Positions 1 through 10,503 of a stretch of 45,000 nt of DNA are shown piece after piece. This DNA comes from Anaeromyces robustus (Eukaryota; Neocallimastigomycota; Neocallimastigomycetes; Neocallimastigales; Neocallimastigaceae): positions 7,501 to 52,500 of the forward strand of contig MCFG01000370.1 in NCBI GenBank assembly GCA_002104895.1. Direction: 5' to 3'. A model generated the notes under the pieces. The model ran no database searches, was not told the DNA's origin, and saw only the letters and a program-made list of their open reading frames with translations. The first letter of the stretch is position 1; each line of letters opens with the position of its first letter. Position numbers and translations under genes: made by a program.

Positions 1-2363
1 TACATTAGCGTTACAATAATAGTTTTATATAAGTAAATTGTACAATACAAATATTAAGAATATTTTTATTGGAGGAGAAAGTAGATTTCCCCACGAATTT
101 ATAATCATTAAAAATATTATAATAATATATTATAATTATTCAGTCATAATATATTATCTTTATATTATTAATATAAATATTTATGATATAATTTTTAAGA
201 TGCTTATATAATACAATATAATAATTATATGAAATACTTTATTCTATTCTGTCTTTTTTTTTTCTCTTTTCTATTTTTATTTTATTTTTATATGATTTAA
301 TAAAAATAAATAAAATAAATAAAATAAATAAAATAAATCAATTAATAAATATAATTAAATATAAATAAATATAAATAAATATAATTAAATATAAATAAAT
401 TGAATTAAAAGGTATAAAAATAAATAATAAAAAAATGTGTTTTATATATTGATAAAAATTATTTTTATTTAATTATTTAATTATTTTGTTTTGTTGATTG
501 TTTGGTTTTTTGTTAATGGTTAAGTTTTACTTTTTACTTAAAACTATATGGTGAAGCTAAAAGAAATTTAATGTGATAAAGAAAATAATTATTTATTTTA
601 TTTATTTATTTATTATGTGAAATCTTATTTATTTTACGTGAAAAAATTTTATGTAAGCCATTTTATGCCAATGAGTGAAAAATTGAAAATTTTTTTTAAT
701 AATAAAAAATTGTGGAGTAATGATTAAAAAATTTTTTTGTAATTATTAATCATAATTATTTTTTTTAAATATATGATACTTTTTTTCTTTTTTAAGTTTC
801 TACTTTTTTTTTAATTTCTTTCCTTCTTATCTTTTATTTAAGTTCATTTTTTTTTTACTTTATTATTCATTTATTTGTTCATTATCATCTTTTTTTTATT
901 CTTTTTGTTTATTCCTTACCTTTTTATTGTTGTTGTTTTTTTCTTTTTTTGTTTGTTTTAGCGTCAATAATTAAATCTTTTTTTTTTTTTCTTTTTTTTT
1001 TTTTAATATATACTATTTTAAAAAAAGTTGATTCTATTTACCATATAATATATTAATTTATTATATTATATTATATTATATTATATTATATTATATTAAT
1101 ATTGTCTATTTCATATATTATTTTATATTTTATATTACAATACTATAAGAAAAAAAAATTAAATTTTTTTATCCTAAATAATACGAATTATATATTAATG
1201 CATATATAAATATATATTATAATATATTATAATATATTGTATATCTATAATATTAAATTTATTATTTATATGTATATATAAATAAATAAATAAATAAATA
1301 AATAAAAAAAAAAACAAATAAAAGTAAAAAGAATTCACCCTTTTTATAAAAAAAAATTTTTTTAGTTTCTCTTTAATTTCATTTTCATTTATCCATATAA
1401 TAAACCTAAATATCTTTTATTATTTTTTTTTTTTATAATTTATATATTTCATTTCATCTTTTTTTTTTTTTTTTTTGAAAAGAATATAATCAAAAATAAA
1501 AACATTTAAAAAAAAAAAAAAAAAAAAGAGAGAAAAAAAATAAACAAGAGAAATAAGAAATAATAAAATTTTATTGTATATTATTTAAGCAAATAGAATA
1601 ATAAAAAAAAAGGTAAAATATTTTTAGAAAAAATTAACAATTTGATGAGTATTTAGAAAATAAGGATAGGAAAAAAAATATAAAGTAAAAAAAAAAAAAA
1701 AAAAAAGAATAAAAAAGAAGAAAGAAAAGAAAAAAACAAACAAACTTATTTTAACAATTTTAGTTGTATTGATAAAATATTGTACAATAATAATAAAATG
1801 TAACAAAAAAAAAAAAAAAAAAGAAAGGAATTGAAAAGCAAGATTTATAAGCGTATATAAATAAAATGAGGAAAAACTGAAAAAAAAACTGAATTAATAT
1901 ATATACAAAGTAATTATACTTGAAGAGACATTATTAGAAAGAAAAAAAAAGTATTATAAGAGGAAAATTGAGGAAAAAGTATAATAAAAATAAATTAATG
2001 GTTTTGATAAATATAATCTATAATACATCTTAAAAAAAAGAAAAAAAATCAATTTTAAATAGTAATAATTATTTTGAAAATGTATCTAAATACTCGTATT
2101 GAAATAAATAAAATGTTTATTATAAACGTTTTAAATGATATTTTAATAAATAAAATAATTACAATATTTGTAATAATGATTACAATTATTTTTAATTGTT
2201 TTAATATTTATAAAAAAAATATAAATAAATATTAAATATTAATATTATAATATTTTTTTCAATTTATAAATATAAATATAAATGTATAATTAATATATAT
2301 TAATATTCTTTTATTTTTCTTCATATTTTTTATCTATAAAGTAATATCATATATAATTAGAAA
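1..2363. other. AT-only spacer upstream of the hydrogenase gene
   Basis: No coding region can be supported on either strand. The stretch holds poly-A and poly-T tracts, a TATAT-type microsatellite at about 1059-1098, AAAT repeats at about 300-345 and 1280-1305, and long A runs near 1510 and 1690. The promoter of the hydrogenase gene must lie at its right end, but in such AT-rich DNA a TATA element cannot be picked out. Confidence 0.7.
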
Positions 2364-4277
2364 ATGTCTATGTTATCATCAGTATTAAATAAGACAGCTT
2401 CAGCTGCTAACACTAAGATTACTCGTTCTTTAGCTACTGCTGCTGCTGAAAAGATGGTTAACATTACCATTAACGGACGTAAAATACAAGTTAAGCCAAA
2501 GACTACTGTTCTTGATGCTGCTAAAGCTAATGGTTTCTATATCCCAACTTTATGTTACCATCCAAGATTACCAATTGCTGGTAATTGTAGACTTTGTTTA
2601 GTTGATGTTAAGGGTTCATGGAAACCTTTAACTGCTTGTACTACTGAAGTTTGGGAAGGTATGGAAATTGAAACTGATAGTCCAGCTGTTATTGAAACTG
2701 TTAGATCCAGTTTAGCTATGATGCGTGAAGAACATCCAAATGATTGTATGACTTGTGAATCCAACGGTGATTGTGAATTCCAAGATTTAATTTACAGATA
2801 CCAAATTGATGCTCAACATCCAGTCAGATCTCTTCTTAGAAACAAATTCAAGAAGACTAACCACAGTATTACTGAACCATGTTACTCTCCATATGATAAT
2901 TCTACTTTCTCTATTGCTAGAGATATGAATAAATGTGTTAAGTGTGGTCGTTGTATTAGAGCTTGTCACCACTTCCAAAATATTAACATTTTAGGTTTTA
3001 TTAACCGTGCTGGTTACGAACGTGTTGGTACTCCAATGGATAGACCAATGAATTTCACTAAATGTGTTGAATGTGGTCAATGTTCTCAAGTTTGTCCAGT
3101 TGGTGCTATTGCTGAAAGAAATGAAGTTATTGAAGTCTTAAAACAATTAGATAGTAAGAGAAAGGTTGTTGTTGTTTCAACTGCCCCAGCTATTAGAGTT
3201 GCTCTTGCTGAAAACTTCAATGTTGAACCAGACTTTGATTTCACTCCAAAGATGGTTGCTGGTTTAAAGAAACTTGGTTTCGATTACGTTTTCGATACTA
3301 ACTTCTCTGCTGATCTTACCATTATGGAAGAAGGTACTGAATTAATTACTCGTTTAAATGAAGGTGGTAAATTCCCAATGTTCACTTCATGTTGTCCAGG
3401 TTGGATTAATATGGTTGAAAAGAGTTACCCAGAATTACGTGATAACCTTTCTTCCTGTAAATCACCACAACAAATGATTGGTGCTGTTATTAAGACTTAC
3501 TTTGCTAAGCAATTAAACTTAAACCCAGAAGATATTATTCACGTCAGTGTTATGCCATGTACTGCTAAGAAGGGTGAAGCTAAGCGTCCAGAATTTGTTC
3601 GTAAGGGTAGTGATGGTAAGGATGTTCCAGATATTGATTATGTTATTACTACTCGTGAATTATTAACTTTATTAAAACTTAAGAAGATTAATCCATCTGA
3701 ACTTAAGGATGCCAAATTCGATAGTCCATTAGGTATTGGTTCTTCTGCTGGTAACTTATTCGGTGTTACTGGTGGTGTCATGGAAGCTGCTGTTCGTACT
3801 GCTCAAATTATTACTGGTGTTGAAAACCCAATTCCATTAGGTGAATTAAAGGCTATTCGTGGTCTTGATGGTATAAAGGCTGCCAATGTTCCATTAAAGA
3901 CTAAGGATGGAAAGGATGTATCTGTTCGTGCTGCTGTTGTCAGTGGTGGAGCTAACATTCAAAAATTCTTAGAAAAGATTAAGAATAAGGAACTTGAATT
4001 TGACTTTGTTGAAATGATGATGTGCCCAGGTGGTTGTATTAATGGTGGTGGTCAACCAAAATCTGCTGATCCAAAGGTTGTTTTAAATAAAATGCAACGT
4101 ATGTACACTATGGATAATCAAGCTTCTCTTCGTTTATCCCATGAAAATCCTGAAATTAAGGAAATATATGAAAAATTCCTTCATGAACCAAATGGTCACC
4201 TTTCTCATGAATTATTACATACTCATTACAATGACCGTTCAAAGAAGATTCAAGATATGAGTCTCCACCAAAAGTAA
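2364..4277 (+). CDS. [FeFe]-hydrogenase, hydrogenosomal, 637 aa
   Basis: Reduces protons to H2 with electrons from low-potential carriers; in gut fungi this enzyme works in the hydrogenosome. Residues 1-30 form a Ser/Ala/Thr-rich, Arg-containing presequence (RSLATAAA at 21-28) of mitochondrial/hydrogenosomal type. A plant-ferredoxin-like [2Fe-2S] domain follows (C64, C75, C78, C92), then a His-ligated [4Fe-4S] site (H124, C128, C131, C137) and two ferredoxin-type [4Fe-4S] sites (C191/194/197/201 and C234/237/240/244). The H-cluster domain has all three signatures: TSCCPGW at 341-347, MPCTAKKGEAKRPE from 397 and MMCPGGCINGGGQP from 552, so C344, C399, C554 and C558 are the expected ligands and C343 the proton-relay Cys. 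The C-terminal small-subunit-like region is present. Length and domain order match the long multi-cluster hydrogenases known from Neocallimastix and Piromyces. There is no intron, unlike every other intact gene here, and coding bases are richer in G+C than the surroundings. An AATAAA lies about 30 bases after the stop. Confidence 0.98.
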   Translation: MSMLSSVLNKTASAANTKITRSLATAAAEKMVNITINGRKIQVKPKTTVLDAAKANGFYIPTLCYHPRLPIAGNCRLCLVDVKGSWKPLTACTTEVWEGMEIETDSPAVIETVRSSLAMMREEHPNDCMTCESNGDCEFQDLIYRYQIDAQHPVRSLLRNKFKKTNHSITEPCYSPYDNSTFSIARDMNKCVKCGRCIRACHHFQNINILGFINRAGYERVGTPMDRPMNFTKCVECGQCSQVCPVGAIAERNEVIEVLKQLDSKRKVVVVSTAPAIRVALAENFNVEPDFDFTPKMVAGLKKLGFDYVFDTNFSADLTIMEEGTELITRLNEGGKFPMFTSCCPGWINMVEKSYPELRDNLSSCKSPQQMIGAVIKTYFAKQLNLNPEDIIHVSVMPCTAKKGEAKRPEFVRKGSDGKDVPDIDYVITTRELLTLLKLKKINPSELKDAKFDSPLGIGSSAGNLFGVTGGVMEAAVRTAQIITGVENPIPLGELKAIRGLDGIKAANVPLKTKDGKDVSVRAAVVSGGANIQKFLEKIKNKELEFDFVEMMMCPGGCINGGGQPKSADPKVVLNKMQRMYTMDNQASLRLSHENPEIKEIYEKFLHEPNGHLSHELLHTHYNDRSKKIQDMSLHQK

Positions 4278-4846
4278 ATTTAGTAATATATTATTAATTA
4301 AAACCAATAAAAAATACAAATACAATTACAATTACAACAAAAAAATAATAACAATTCAACAAATCAAAAAATTATATTAATCATACCATTATAAAATAAC
4401 ATGTGAAAACAATGATTAAATAGAAAAATATATATATAAAAAAAAAGGACTAAAAAAAAAAAAGAAAGTGTTTAAAAAAAAAAAAGTGATTTTGATGGTC
4501 ATTAATAATTTTCGAATAAAAGAAGGAATAAAAAAAAATGATACCAAAACCAAAATAAAATGATATAGAAAAATAAAAATAAATAAAAGAAATATTAAGG
4601 AATAAAGGAAAATTTAAAAAGAAAGAATTATTTTTTGAAAAAATAATTTTATTTTCTCTTTATTCATTAATTATTTTCTTTTATTTTATTTTATTATCTT
4701 TTTATAAAGATTTAAAAGAACAATAATATTTTTTAAACATTTAATTTTTTATATATCTTTTTTTTTTTTTTTTGTATTTAGTCAATAACATCTTACATAA
4801 CATTAATAACTTTAATTTATCTATAATATAATACTATTTTTAATTT

Positions 4847-4887
<41 letters not shown>

Positions 4888-5669
4888 CACATCATCTAAA
4901 TAATTTATAATTTTTTTATCAAATAATTTGCATATATAATATAAAAAATAGTTTTTTATAATTTTTTTTTCTCTATAAATATATTTAATTAATGATTTTT
5001 TATAAAAAAAAATAATTTTTTTAAAAAAATTACCTAAAAAAAGGCTTTCCCAAGAAAAACAAAATAATAATAAAAAGTTAAAATAAAAATTAAAATAAAA
5101 AATAAATAATAAATAATAAATGATAAATAATAAAAAAAAAATAAAATAAAATTGAAAAAAAAAAAATAATAAAAAATAAATAAATAAATAAATAAAATAA
5201 AATAAATAAATGAATAAATAAATAATAAAATAAATAAAATAATAAAAAATCTAAAATAAATAAATAAATATATTAAAAAAAAAAAAAAAAAAAAGAAGTC
5301 AAGAAAGAAAGTAAGAAAAGAGCAAGAAAAAAAACAAAGAGAAAAAAAAGAAAAAAGAAAAAAGAAAAAGAAAACAAATATAAATATAAAATAAATAATA
5401 AAAAAAAAAAAAAAAAAATATTTATTTAATAATAATAAAAAAAAAAAAAAGAAATATAAAATTAATAATAAATCATGAATAAATGATATAATAGAACGAA
5501 GAAAAATATAAAAAAAAATATAAAAATGTAAAGATATAAAGAAAATTGGTATAAGAGAAAGGAAGTAAAAAAAGAAGTAGGAAGAAAAGAAAGAAAGAAA
5601 GAAAAAAAAAAGAGAAATATTTTGTTATTATTATTGTTCTTTTCTTTTTCTTTTTCTTTTTTTTTTAAA
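4278..5669. other. AT-only spacer between hydrogenase gene and LINE relic
   Basis: No gene seen. It contains the presumed 3' UTR of the hydrogenase gene, long A and T homopolymers (for example near 4850-4890), AAAT/AATA repeats at about 5095-5275, and purine-rich GAAA tracts at 5285-5370 and 5570-5615. Confidence 0.65.
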
Positions 5670-6279
5670 TGGGGGTGTACTTAAAGGGATGATTTGAAAA
5701 TCTTAGTATTTAATAAGGGATATATGTTATATGTTAATATGTTATATAAAAGTAGTGGTTCTAATAATGAAAAAAAAAAAAAAAAAAAAAAAAAAGTTTA
5801 GTATATGTAATATTGATATTTTTTGAAATTAAATATTATTTCATCTTGGTATTCAAAGAAAAAGGCTTTGATTTCCTTTTTAACTTATATTTTATCTTCT
5901 AAAGCTCGCGCTTATTTTTTCTTGATATGTTTCCCCGAAAAATTTCCAATTAATCGTGGCGTTCGACAAGGCTGTCCCCCTTTCACCAATTCCAATTCCT
6001 TTTTAATCTTTTTTTTTTCATTTTTAATGATATTTTAAATAAATAATTGTGAAAATCTCGATGTTAAAATTGGTAATAAACATTGCTGTGGTGGTTAATT
6101 TGATGATGATATCGTCCTTATAGCGCCTTCTGAAAAAAGAAAAAAGATTACAAAAAATTTTAAAAAGAGAGTTTTAAAATGGGCTTGATCTAAATGAAAT
6201 GTCTTTTGGTATTCAGAAATGTTCTACTATCGTTATCAAACTTTTGTCTTTTACGGAACCTCCTAACTATCTTGGAACT

Positions 6280-6288
6280 TACTTTTTA

Positions 6289-6292
<4 letters not shown>
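6280..6292. repeat. SINE target-site duplication, left copy
   Basis: TACTTTTTATCTT; its last two bases merge into the poly-T tail. It is identical to 6777-6789. In the LINE frame it lies just after the YLGTYF stretch, and coding-like sequence resumes after the right copy. Confidence 0.88.
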
Positions 6293-6359
<67 letters not shown>

Positions 6360-6776
6360 GACTTATCATGTGATTTTTCACATGAATGTATCGGAATTAA
6401 ATTCCCTGCCTTACCTTTTCGGCGTCGACGCCCTTGGTATATTCATATATTTTACATTTGTACTTAAACCCTAACGCTAACTTAATAACGGGTCCAGTCT
6501 ACAAGCCCCATATATGAATAGTAGTCACCAAGGAAACCGCCCAATAATTTAGAGCCGCACCCCACATTATTAGACTTAAAGATCTACTCATATACTTATA
6601 TTATTTAATGAGGCGTGAGTAGCTACGCCTCAAATACTATACCTGTGCACTACCTTGCTACAGTGTAAAACCCGTGAAGGAGAAAACCACTTTGCTTGGG
6701 GTAGATGCGGTGTCGATCCAGAAGCCTTATGTATGCTAAGGAAACGCCTTAACAACCAGGATAGAAACTGGTCGAC
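6291..6776 (-). mobile_element. tRNA-derived SINE inserted in the LINE
   Basis: The insertion has a 420-bp body (6357-6776) with a 66-nt poly-T on the plus strand (6291-6356), so it is an element on the minus strand ending in poly-A. Direct repeats TACTTTTTATCTT flank it exactly. Read on the minus strand from 6776, the head looks like a tRNA gene: a D-arm/A-box-like TGGTTGTTAAGGCG (6758-6745), a perfect 5-bp stem with a 7-base loop in the anticodon-arm position (CCTTA, GCATACA, TAAGG; 6741-6725), and GGATCGACACC (6719-6709), which differs from the Pol III B-box consensus GGTTCGANNCC at one base. A T-arm-like stem with 4 of 5 pairs surrounds that box. No acceptor-stem pairing is seen. The tail half is unrelated to tRNA and holds several strong hairpins. 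The source tRNA is unsure; the D-arm recalls Ser/Leu tRNAs. Confidence 0.82.
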
Positions 6777-6789
6777 TACTTTTTATCTT
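6777..6789. repeat. SINE target-site duplication, right copy
   Basis: TACTTTTTATCTT, directly after the tRNA-like 5' end of the SINE (GTCGAC on both strands at 6771-6776). An A-rich target on the element's own strand fits LINE-type target-primed integration. Confidence 0.88.
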
Positions 6790-7605
6790 AATATGTATAC
6801 AATTCCTTTTTCTAATAATTTATCTTTAAAACCTATTATTGATAAAATGTATAATTGTACAAAAAAAAAAAAAAAAAAATATATTCTCTTTCTAACTTTT
6901 TTTATGAACCTTAGTATTCCTTTAGCCTTTAAAAAAGAAGGTTTTACAATCTTACGTCATCAATAAACCTCTATACTATACTATACACCTCTTATTGGCT
7001 CTAATCAATCCAATACAAAGAAAAAATTCAAACGCTTATTAATACTGGTACTGGTATGTTTTGGTGTATCGACTCTTTCAATAGCAAAAAAAAAAAAAAA
7101 ATCATTACTTAAGAATATAGATGATATCTCCTTGGATAAAAAGTATAGCTATGTTCAAAACCCTACTATGAGTACTTTATGCTCTCAAGAGAGACCTTCA
7201 GATACCTCCTATCGCTGGAGTTTATGCTGTTAGACAGGTTAAGTGTTTCAAAAAAAAAAAAAAAAAATGGAAATTTTCACATTGTATTATTAAAGACCTT
7301 GTTTTACACTATAAAAGAATTAATAGATTTTCTTCTTGAGCGGTTAAATCTAGTGCATTAGTGGAAAGATTCAAAAATGAGTTGGTTAGTGAATACAAGA
7401 GAAATTAAAAATTGGTATTGGAATGATCTGCGGCTCTATTGAAATAAATGATTATTATACTTGTGTTTGTCTGTAAAAGATTATATATATATATATACAT
7501 ATATATTGTTTAAATATAATATAATTTAAGACCAACCTCTCCAAGAAAGGAACGTTAATACTGATAACACAGTAGGACAGCCTAGTAGGGCAAATGCCGA
7601 TTGAT

Positions 7606-7647
7606 CAAGTTATTATCGAAAAAAAATTGATTTCCCATAATAACTTG
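7606..7647 (+). repeat. 3'-terminal hairpin of the LINE
   Basis: A perfect 11-bp inverted repeat: CAAGTTATTAT at 7606-7616 and ATAATAACTTG at 7637-7647, with a 20-base loop. It sits directly before the 16-base A tail (7648-7663). Its place suggests the 3' end structure recognised by the element's reverse transcriptase, as known for several LINE families; this role is inferred. Confidence 0.7.
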
Positions 7648-7694
7648 AAAAAAAAAAAAAAAATTCATTTTTTTTTTTAAAATTTTACACAAGG

Positions 7695-8000
7695 TGGGGG
7701 TGTATTTAAAGGGATTTGAAAATTTTAGTGTTTAAATTTTGGTAATAATACCTTGCTTTCAATGGTTTATTTACTAATGATATATAAAAATGATATACAA
7801 ATTATGTGCTTAAAAAAAAAATGTGTTACCATATTTTTTTTTTTTTTTTATGAAGAGTATTGAAATGGACTTGATGATCGATCTTGATGAAATTTCTTTT
7901 TATGTGAACTCAAATATTTCATTAGGTTAATAAAATAAAAAAAAAGATTTTTTACAATCTTACATCTATTTAGTAAACCTCTATACTATTATATTTTTAT
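7695..8000 (+). mobile_element. Second, internally deleted relic of the same LINE
   Basis: Three blocks of the upstream LINE recur here in the same order and strand, with shorter spacing. Block 1, starting TGGGGGTGTA, is at 7695-7734 (matching 5670-5712). Block 2, the ATGG(A/G)CTTGAT region, is at about 7852-7920 (matching 6165-6222). Block 3, ending TAAACCTCTATACTAT, is at about 7941-7990 (matching 6931-6980). The RT core, the SINE and the C-terminal region are absent. The right end is uncertain. Confidence 0.65.
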
Positions 8001-8599
8001 TAAATATTTTCTAGAGATGAATCCAATGATCGGTTTAATTCAATTTGTATTTATCAAGCAATTGATAATAAGATAATAAATAAAAAAAAAATTTTTTTAA
8101 ACAATATCAACAATAAAAACAATGATTAAAAAAAGATATATATTTTTGAAATTGTAAAAGAAAAATCAATCAATTAAACTCAAAAAAAATAAAAAGAAAA
8201 AAAAAAAAGATTACAATTCATAAAAGAAAATATTAAAGAAAATCGAATTTCATATTTATCAAAATTTTTGATAAAAATGAATTTTTTATTTTAAACCTTT
8301 TGTTTTATAATTTTTAATAAAAATAAAATACACACTATCGAGGAAGAGTGAAAACATTATTATTTATTTTTAATATTATATATACTATTTATTAAAAAAA
8401 AAATTTTTTTTTTTTTTTTTTTTTTGAATAAAAATAATAAATAATAGTTATATAGTATTATTAGTCATTCCTAATTAGTAATAATAAATATTTAAAAAGA
8501 AAAATAAATGATGATATACAATGATGTATTAAAGTAAAAAGTAGAAGAAAAAAAAATTATATATATATATTTTTGTTTTAATTTTTATTAATATTTTTT

Positions 8600-8645
<46 letters not shown>

Positions 8646-9121
8646 TTTTCTTATTTCTTTTTCTTTTTTTTTTTTTTTTTTTTTTTTTATTTTTATTTTT
8701 TTTTTATTTTTTACTTTATGTATTTTTATTAAATAAGATTAAATTAAAAGAAATAAAATAATACGGTTGTGTATATTTATTATTTATATAAAAATAGTTT
8801 ATTTTTATTTTTATTTTTTCTTTTTTTCTTTTTTCTTTTTTTTCTAATATTATATATAAATATATATAAAAGTCTTGATAATATTTTATTTTTATTAATA
8901 TTATTAATATAATTATTATATTATTTTTATAATAAATTTATTAATAAGGAAAAAAAAAATAGTGATGTAAAACTACTAAAATTTTATTTAATAAAATTAT
9001 AATTTTTTAAAATTATTATTAATATAAAATATAAAAGAAATCTTTTTTTTTTTTTTTATACTTATTTTATATATATATTATATTTTATATTTTTTTATTT
9101 ATTTATTAGATTTTTGTATTT
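8001..9121. other. AT-rich spacer, LINE relic to MGCGASK gene A
   Basis: No gene found. It contains an imperfect hairpin at about 8246-8283 centred on TTATCAAAATTTTTGATAA, and long T tracts at about 8607-8690. The 3' UTR of the minus-strand gene ending at 9122 must lie here. Confidence 0.6.
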
Positions 9122-10389
9122 TTAATCACATACTGAAAATGGATGGAAATTTTCTGTATTATTATTATTATTATTATTATTTTTATTTGTTTTATTACCA
9201 TGTTCTGGTATATCATTTAAATCACATTCAAGTGAACTGGATGAATTATGTTCTGAATTTATTAAAGAATCATTTTTTATTACAACAATATCATTCTTTT
9301 TATTTTTATTAAAATCTATATTAAAAAGTTTATGATTACTCTTTTTCTTTTTTAGTTTAAAATTTTCATCTTCTGTGAAAAATGAATTTGTTATTACTTT
9401 TGGTCCATCTTCTTCTGTATCATCTTCTTCATTATTTATAGAATCTTCTGTTTTTTCTTCTTCTTTCATTATTGGTATATTTCCATTATTTCCATTATTT
9501 CCATTAGGAGAATTAGTTAAATCTTGATTAATGGTATAATAATCTCCTTTATAACCTAAAGGTTTTTGAGCTTTTAATAGATTTCCTTCTGTTTGTTCTA
9601 TTTCATCTTCAACATTTAATATTTCTAAATCATCATTAATTATAACTTTATTATTTCTTTTTTTTTTCTTAGATGATTTATTACTATTATTATCATTTTC
9701 TTCTTTTTTTTCATTATCTTTATCTTTTTTATTATTATTATTATTATCAACTTTTATAATAATAAAATCAACATTATTATCAATTTGTATACTACTAGTC
9801 GATTTTTCAAATAATTTATTATTCATTTCTAATGTTTTTGGTGATAGTGAATCCATCTTTGAAGGATTATTATTATTATTATTATTATTATTAATATTAT
9901 TATTATTATTATTGTTATTATTATTATCAAAGAATGAAGAATTTTTTGAATTTATCATGGTATTTGTAGGATTTGATTCTTCATTTTTTGAGGATGTATT
10001 ATTAATAATTTCGATAGAATTTGAATTAATATTATCCATATTGGTTGTATTAGTTGTATTAGTTGTATTATTATTATTATTATTACTATTATTGTCTTTT
10101 TTCGAATTATTATTTTTATTATCGGTATTATTAATACTGTTAGTATTTAAAGTTTCAATTTCTGTTGTTGTAACTTTTTTATTATTATTATTATTATTGG
10201 TGTTATTATTTTTATTATTTTCGTTAGTATCTTAAAAATAAAAATAAAAATAATATATATAAATATATATAAATATATATGTATTAATTAAAAAATTTAA
10301 AAATAGATAAAAAGAAAAAGAAAAAAAAAAGGTAATTGTTAGTTGTTAAGTTAAATAATAATATACTTTAAAAATATATTATATATTAT

Positions 10390-10439
<50 letters not shown>

Positions 10440-10503
10440 GTATTAATTTAATATATATATATGTATATAAAATATAATTACTCTTTGATGCACCGCATCC
10501 CAT
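9122..10503 (-). CDS. Predicted N-acylated MGCGASK-family protein A, Asn-rich, 376 aa
   Basis: Two exons, 10503-10482 (22 nt) and 10230-9122, joined across a 251-nt intron (GTAATT donor, TAAG acceptor); the join keeps frame to a TAA stop. The protein begins MGCGASKNTNENNK. Gly2 followed by Cys3 and a Ser at position 6 is the classic dual signal for N-myristoylation and palmitoylation, so I infer anchoring to a cytoplasmic membrane face. The rest is low complexity: Asn runs, Lys/Glu-rich charged stretches (KKKKRNN near the middle), an acidic part, and a C-terminus ending FHPFSVCD. No catalytic domain, signal peptide or membrane segment is seen. A less repetitive stretch, LLKAQKPLGYKGDYYTI, might be a conserved core. 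It is the last of three tandem paralogs sharing exon 1 and intron phase. A start at the internal ATG 10039 would lose the family signature. Function is unknown. Confidence 0.8.

Larger units (their letters stand above)
5670..7663 (+). mobile_element. Decayed LINE (non-LTR retrotransposon) with nested SINE
   Basis: This stretch has clearly more G+C than the DNA around it. Conceptual translation shows reverse-transcriptase landmarks in order on the plus strand: SSKARAY near 5900, RGVRQGCP at 5955-5978 (RT motif with the GxxQG core), FDDDIVLIAPS at 6099-6131 (catalytic YADD block, here FDDD), MSFGIQKCS near 6200 and a YLGTYF stretch near 6268. After the inserted SINE the C-terminal region continues, with LKRDLQIPPIAG and AVRQVK at about 7178-7250, as in ORF2 of non-LTR elements. 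The frame is broken many times and several A runs (5770-5795, 6861-6879, 7086-7102, 7250-7267) look expanded at lysine codons. The 3' end has a hairpin (7606-7647) followed by an A tail (7648-7663). The 5' end is uncertain, and no ORF1 or endonuclease could be recognised. The copy is dead; its clade was not determined. Confidence 0.85.

Noticed and set aside
5823-6038. 71-aa plus-strand frame as a gene
   Set aside because: It holds the RT motif RGVRQGCP and is only a fragment of the decayed LINE, so it is covered there.
6466-6481. CCCTAACGCTAAC as a telomere-like repeat
   Set aside because: A single imperfect copy inside the SINE body; no array.
6709-6719. Functional tRNA gene at the SINE head
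   Set aside because: The acceptor stem does not pair and the T-stem has a mismatch; the poly-A tail and target duplication show a retroposed element.
6655-6966. 103-aa plus-strand open frame starting in the SINE
   Set aside because: It runs from the reverse strand of the SINE through the target duplication into LINE sequence; a chance reading across an insertion border.
9912-10235. 107-aa plus-strand Leu-rich frame
   Set aside because: Antisense of the Asn-coding AAT runs in MGCGASK gene A.
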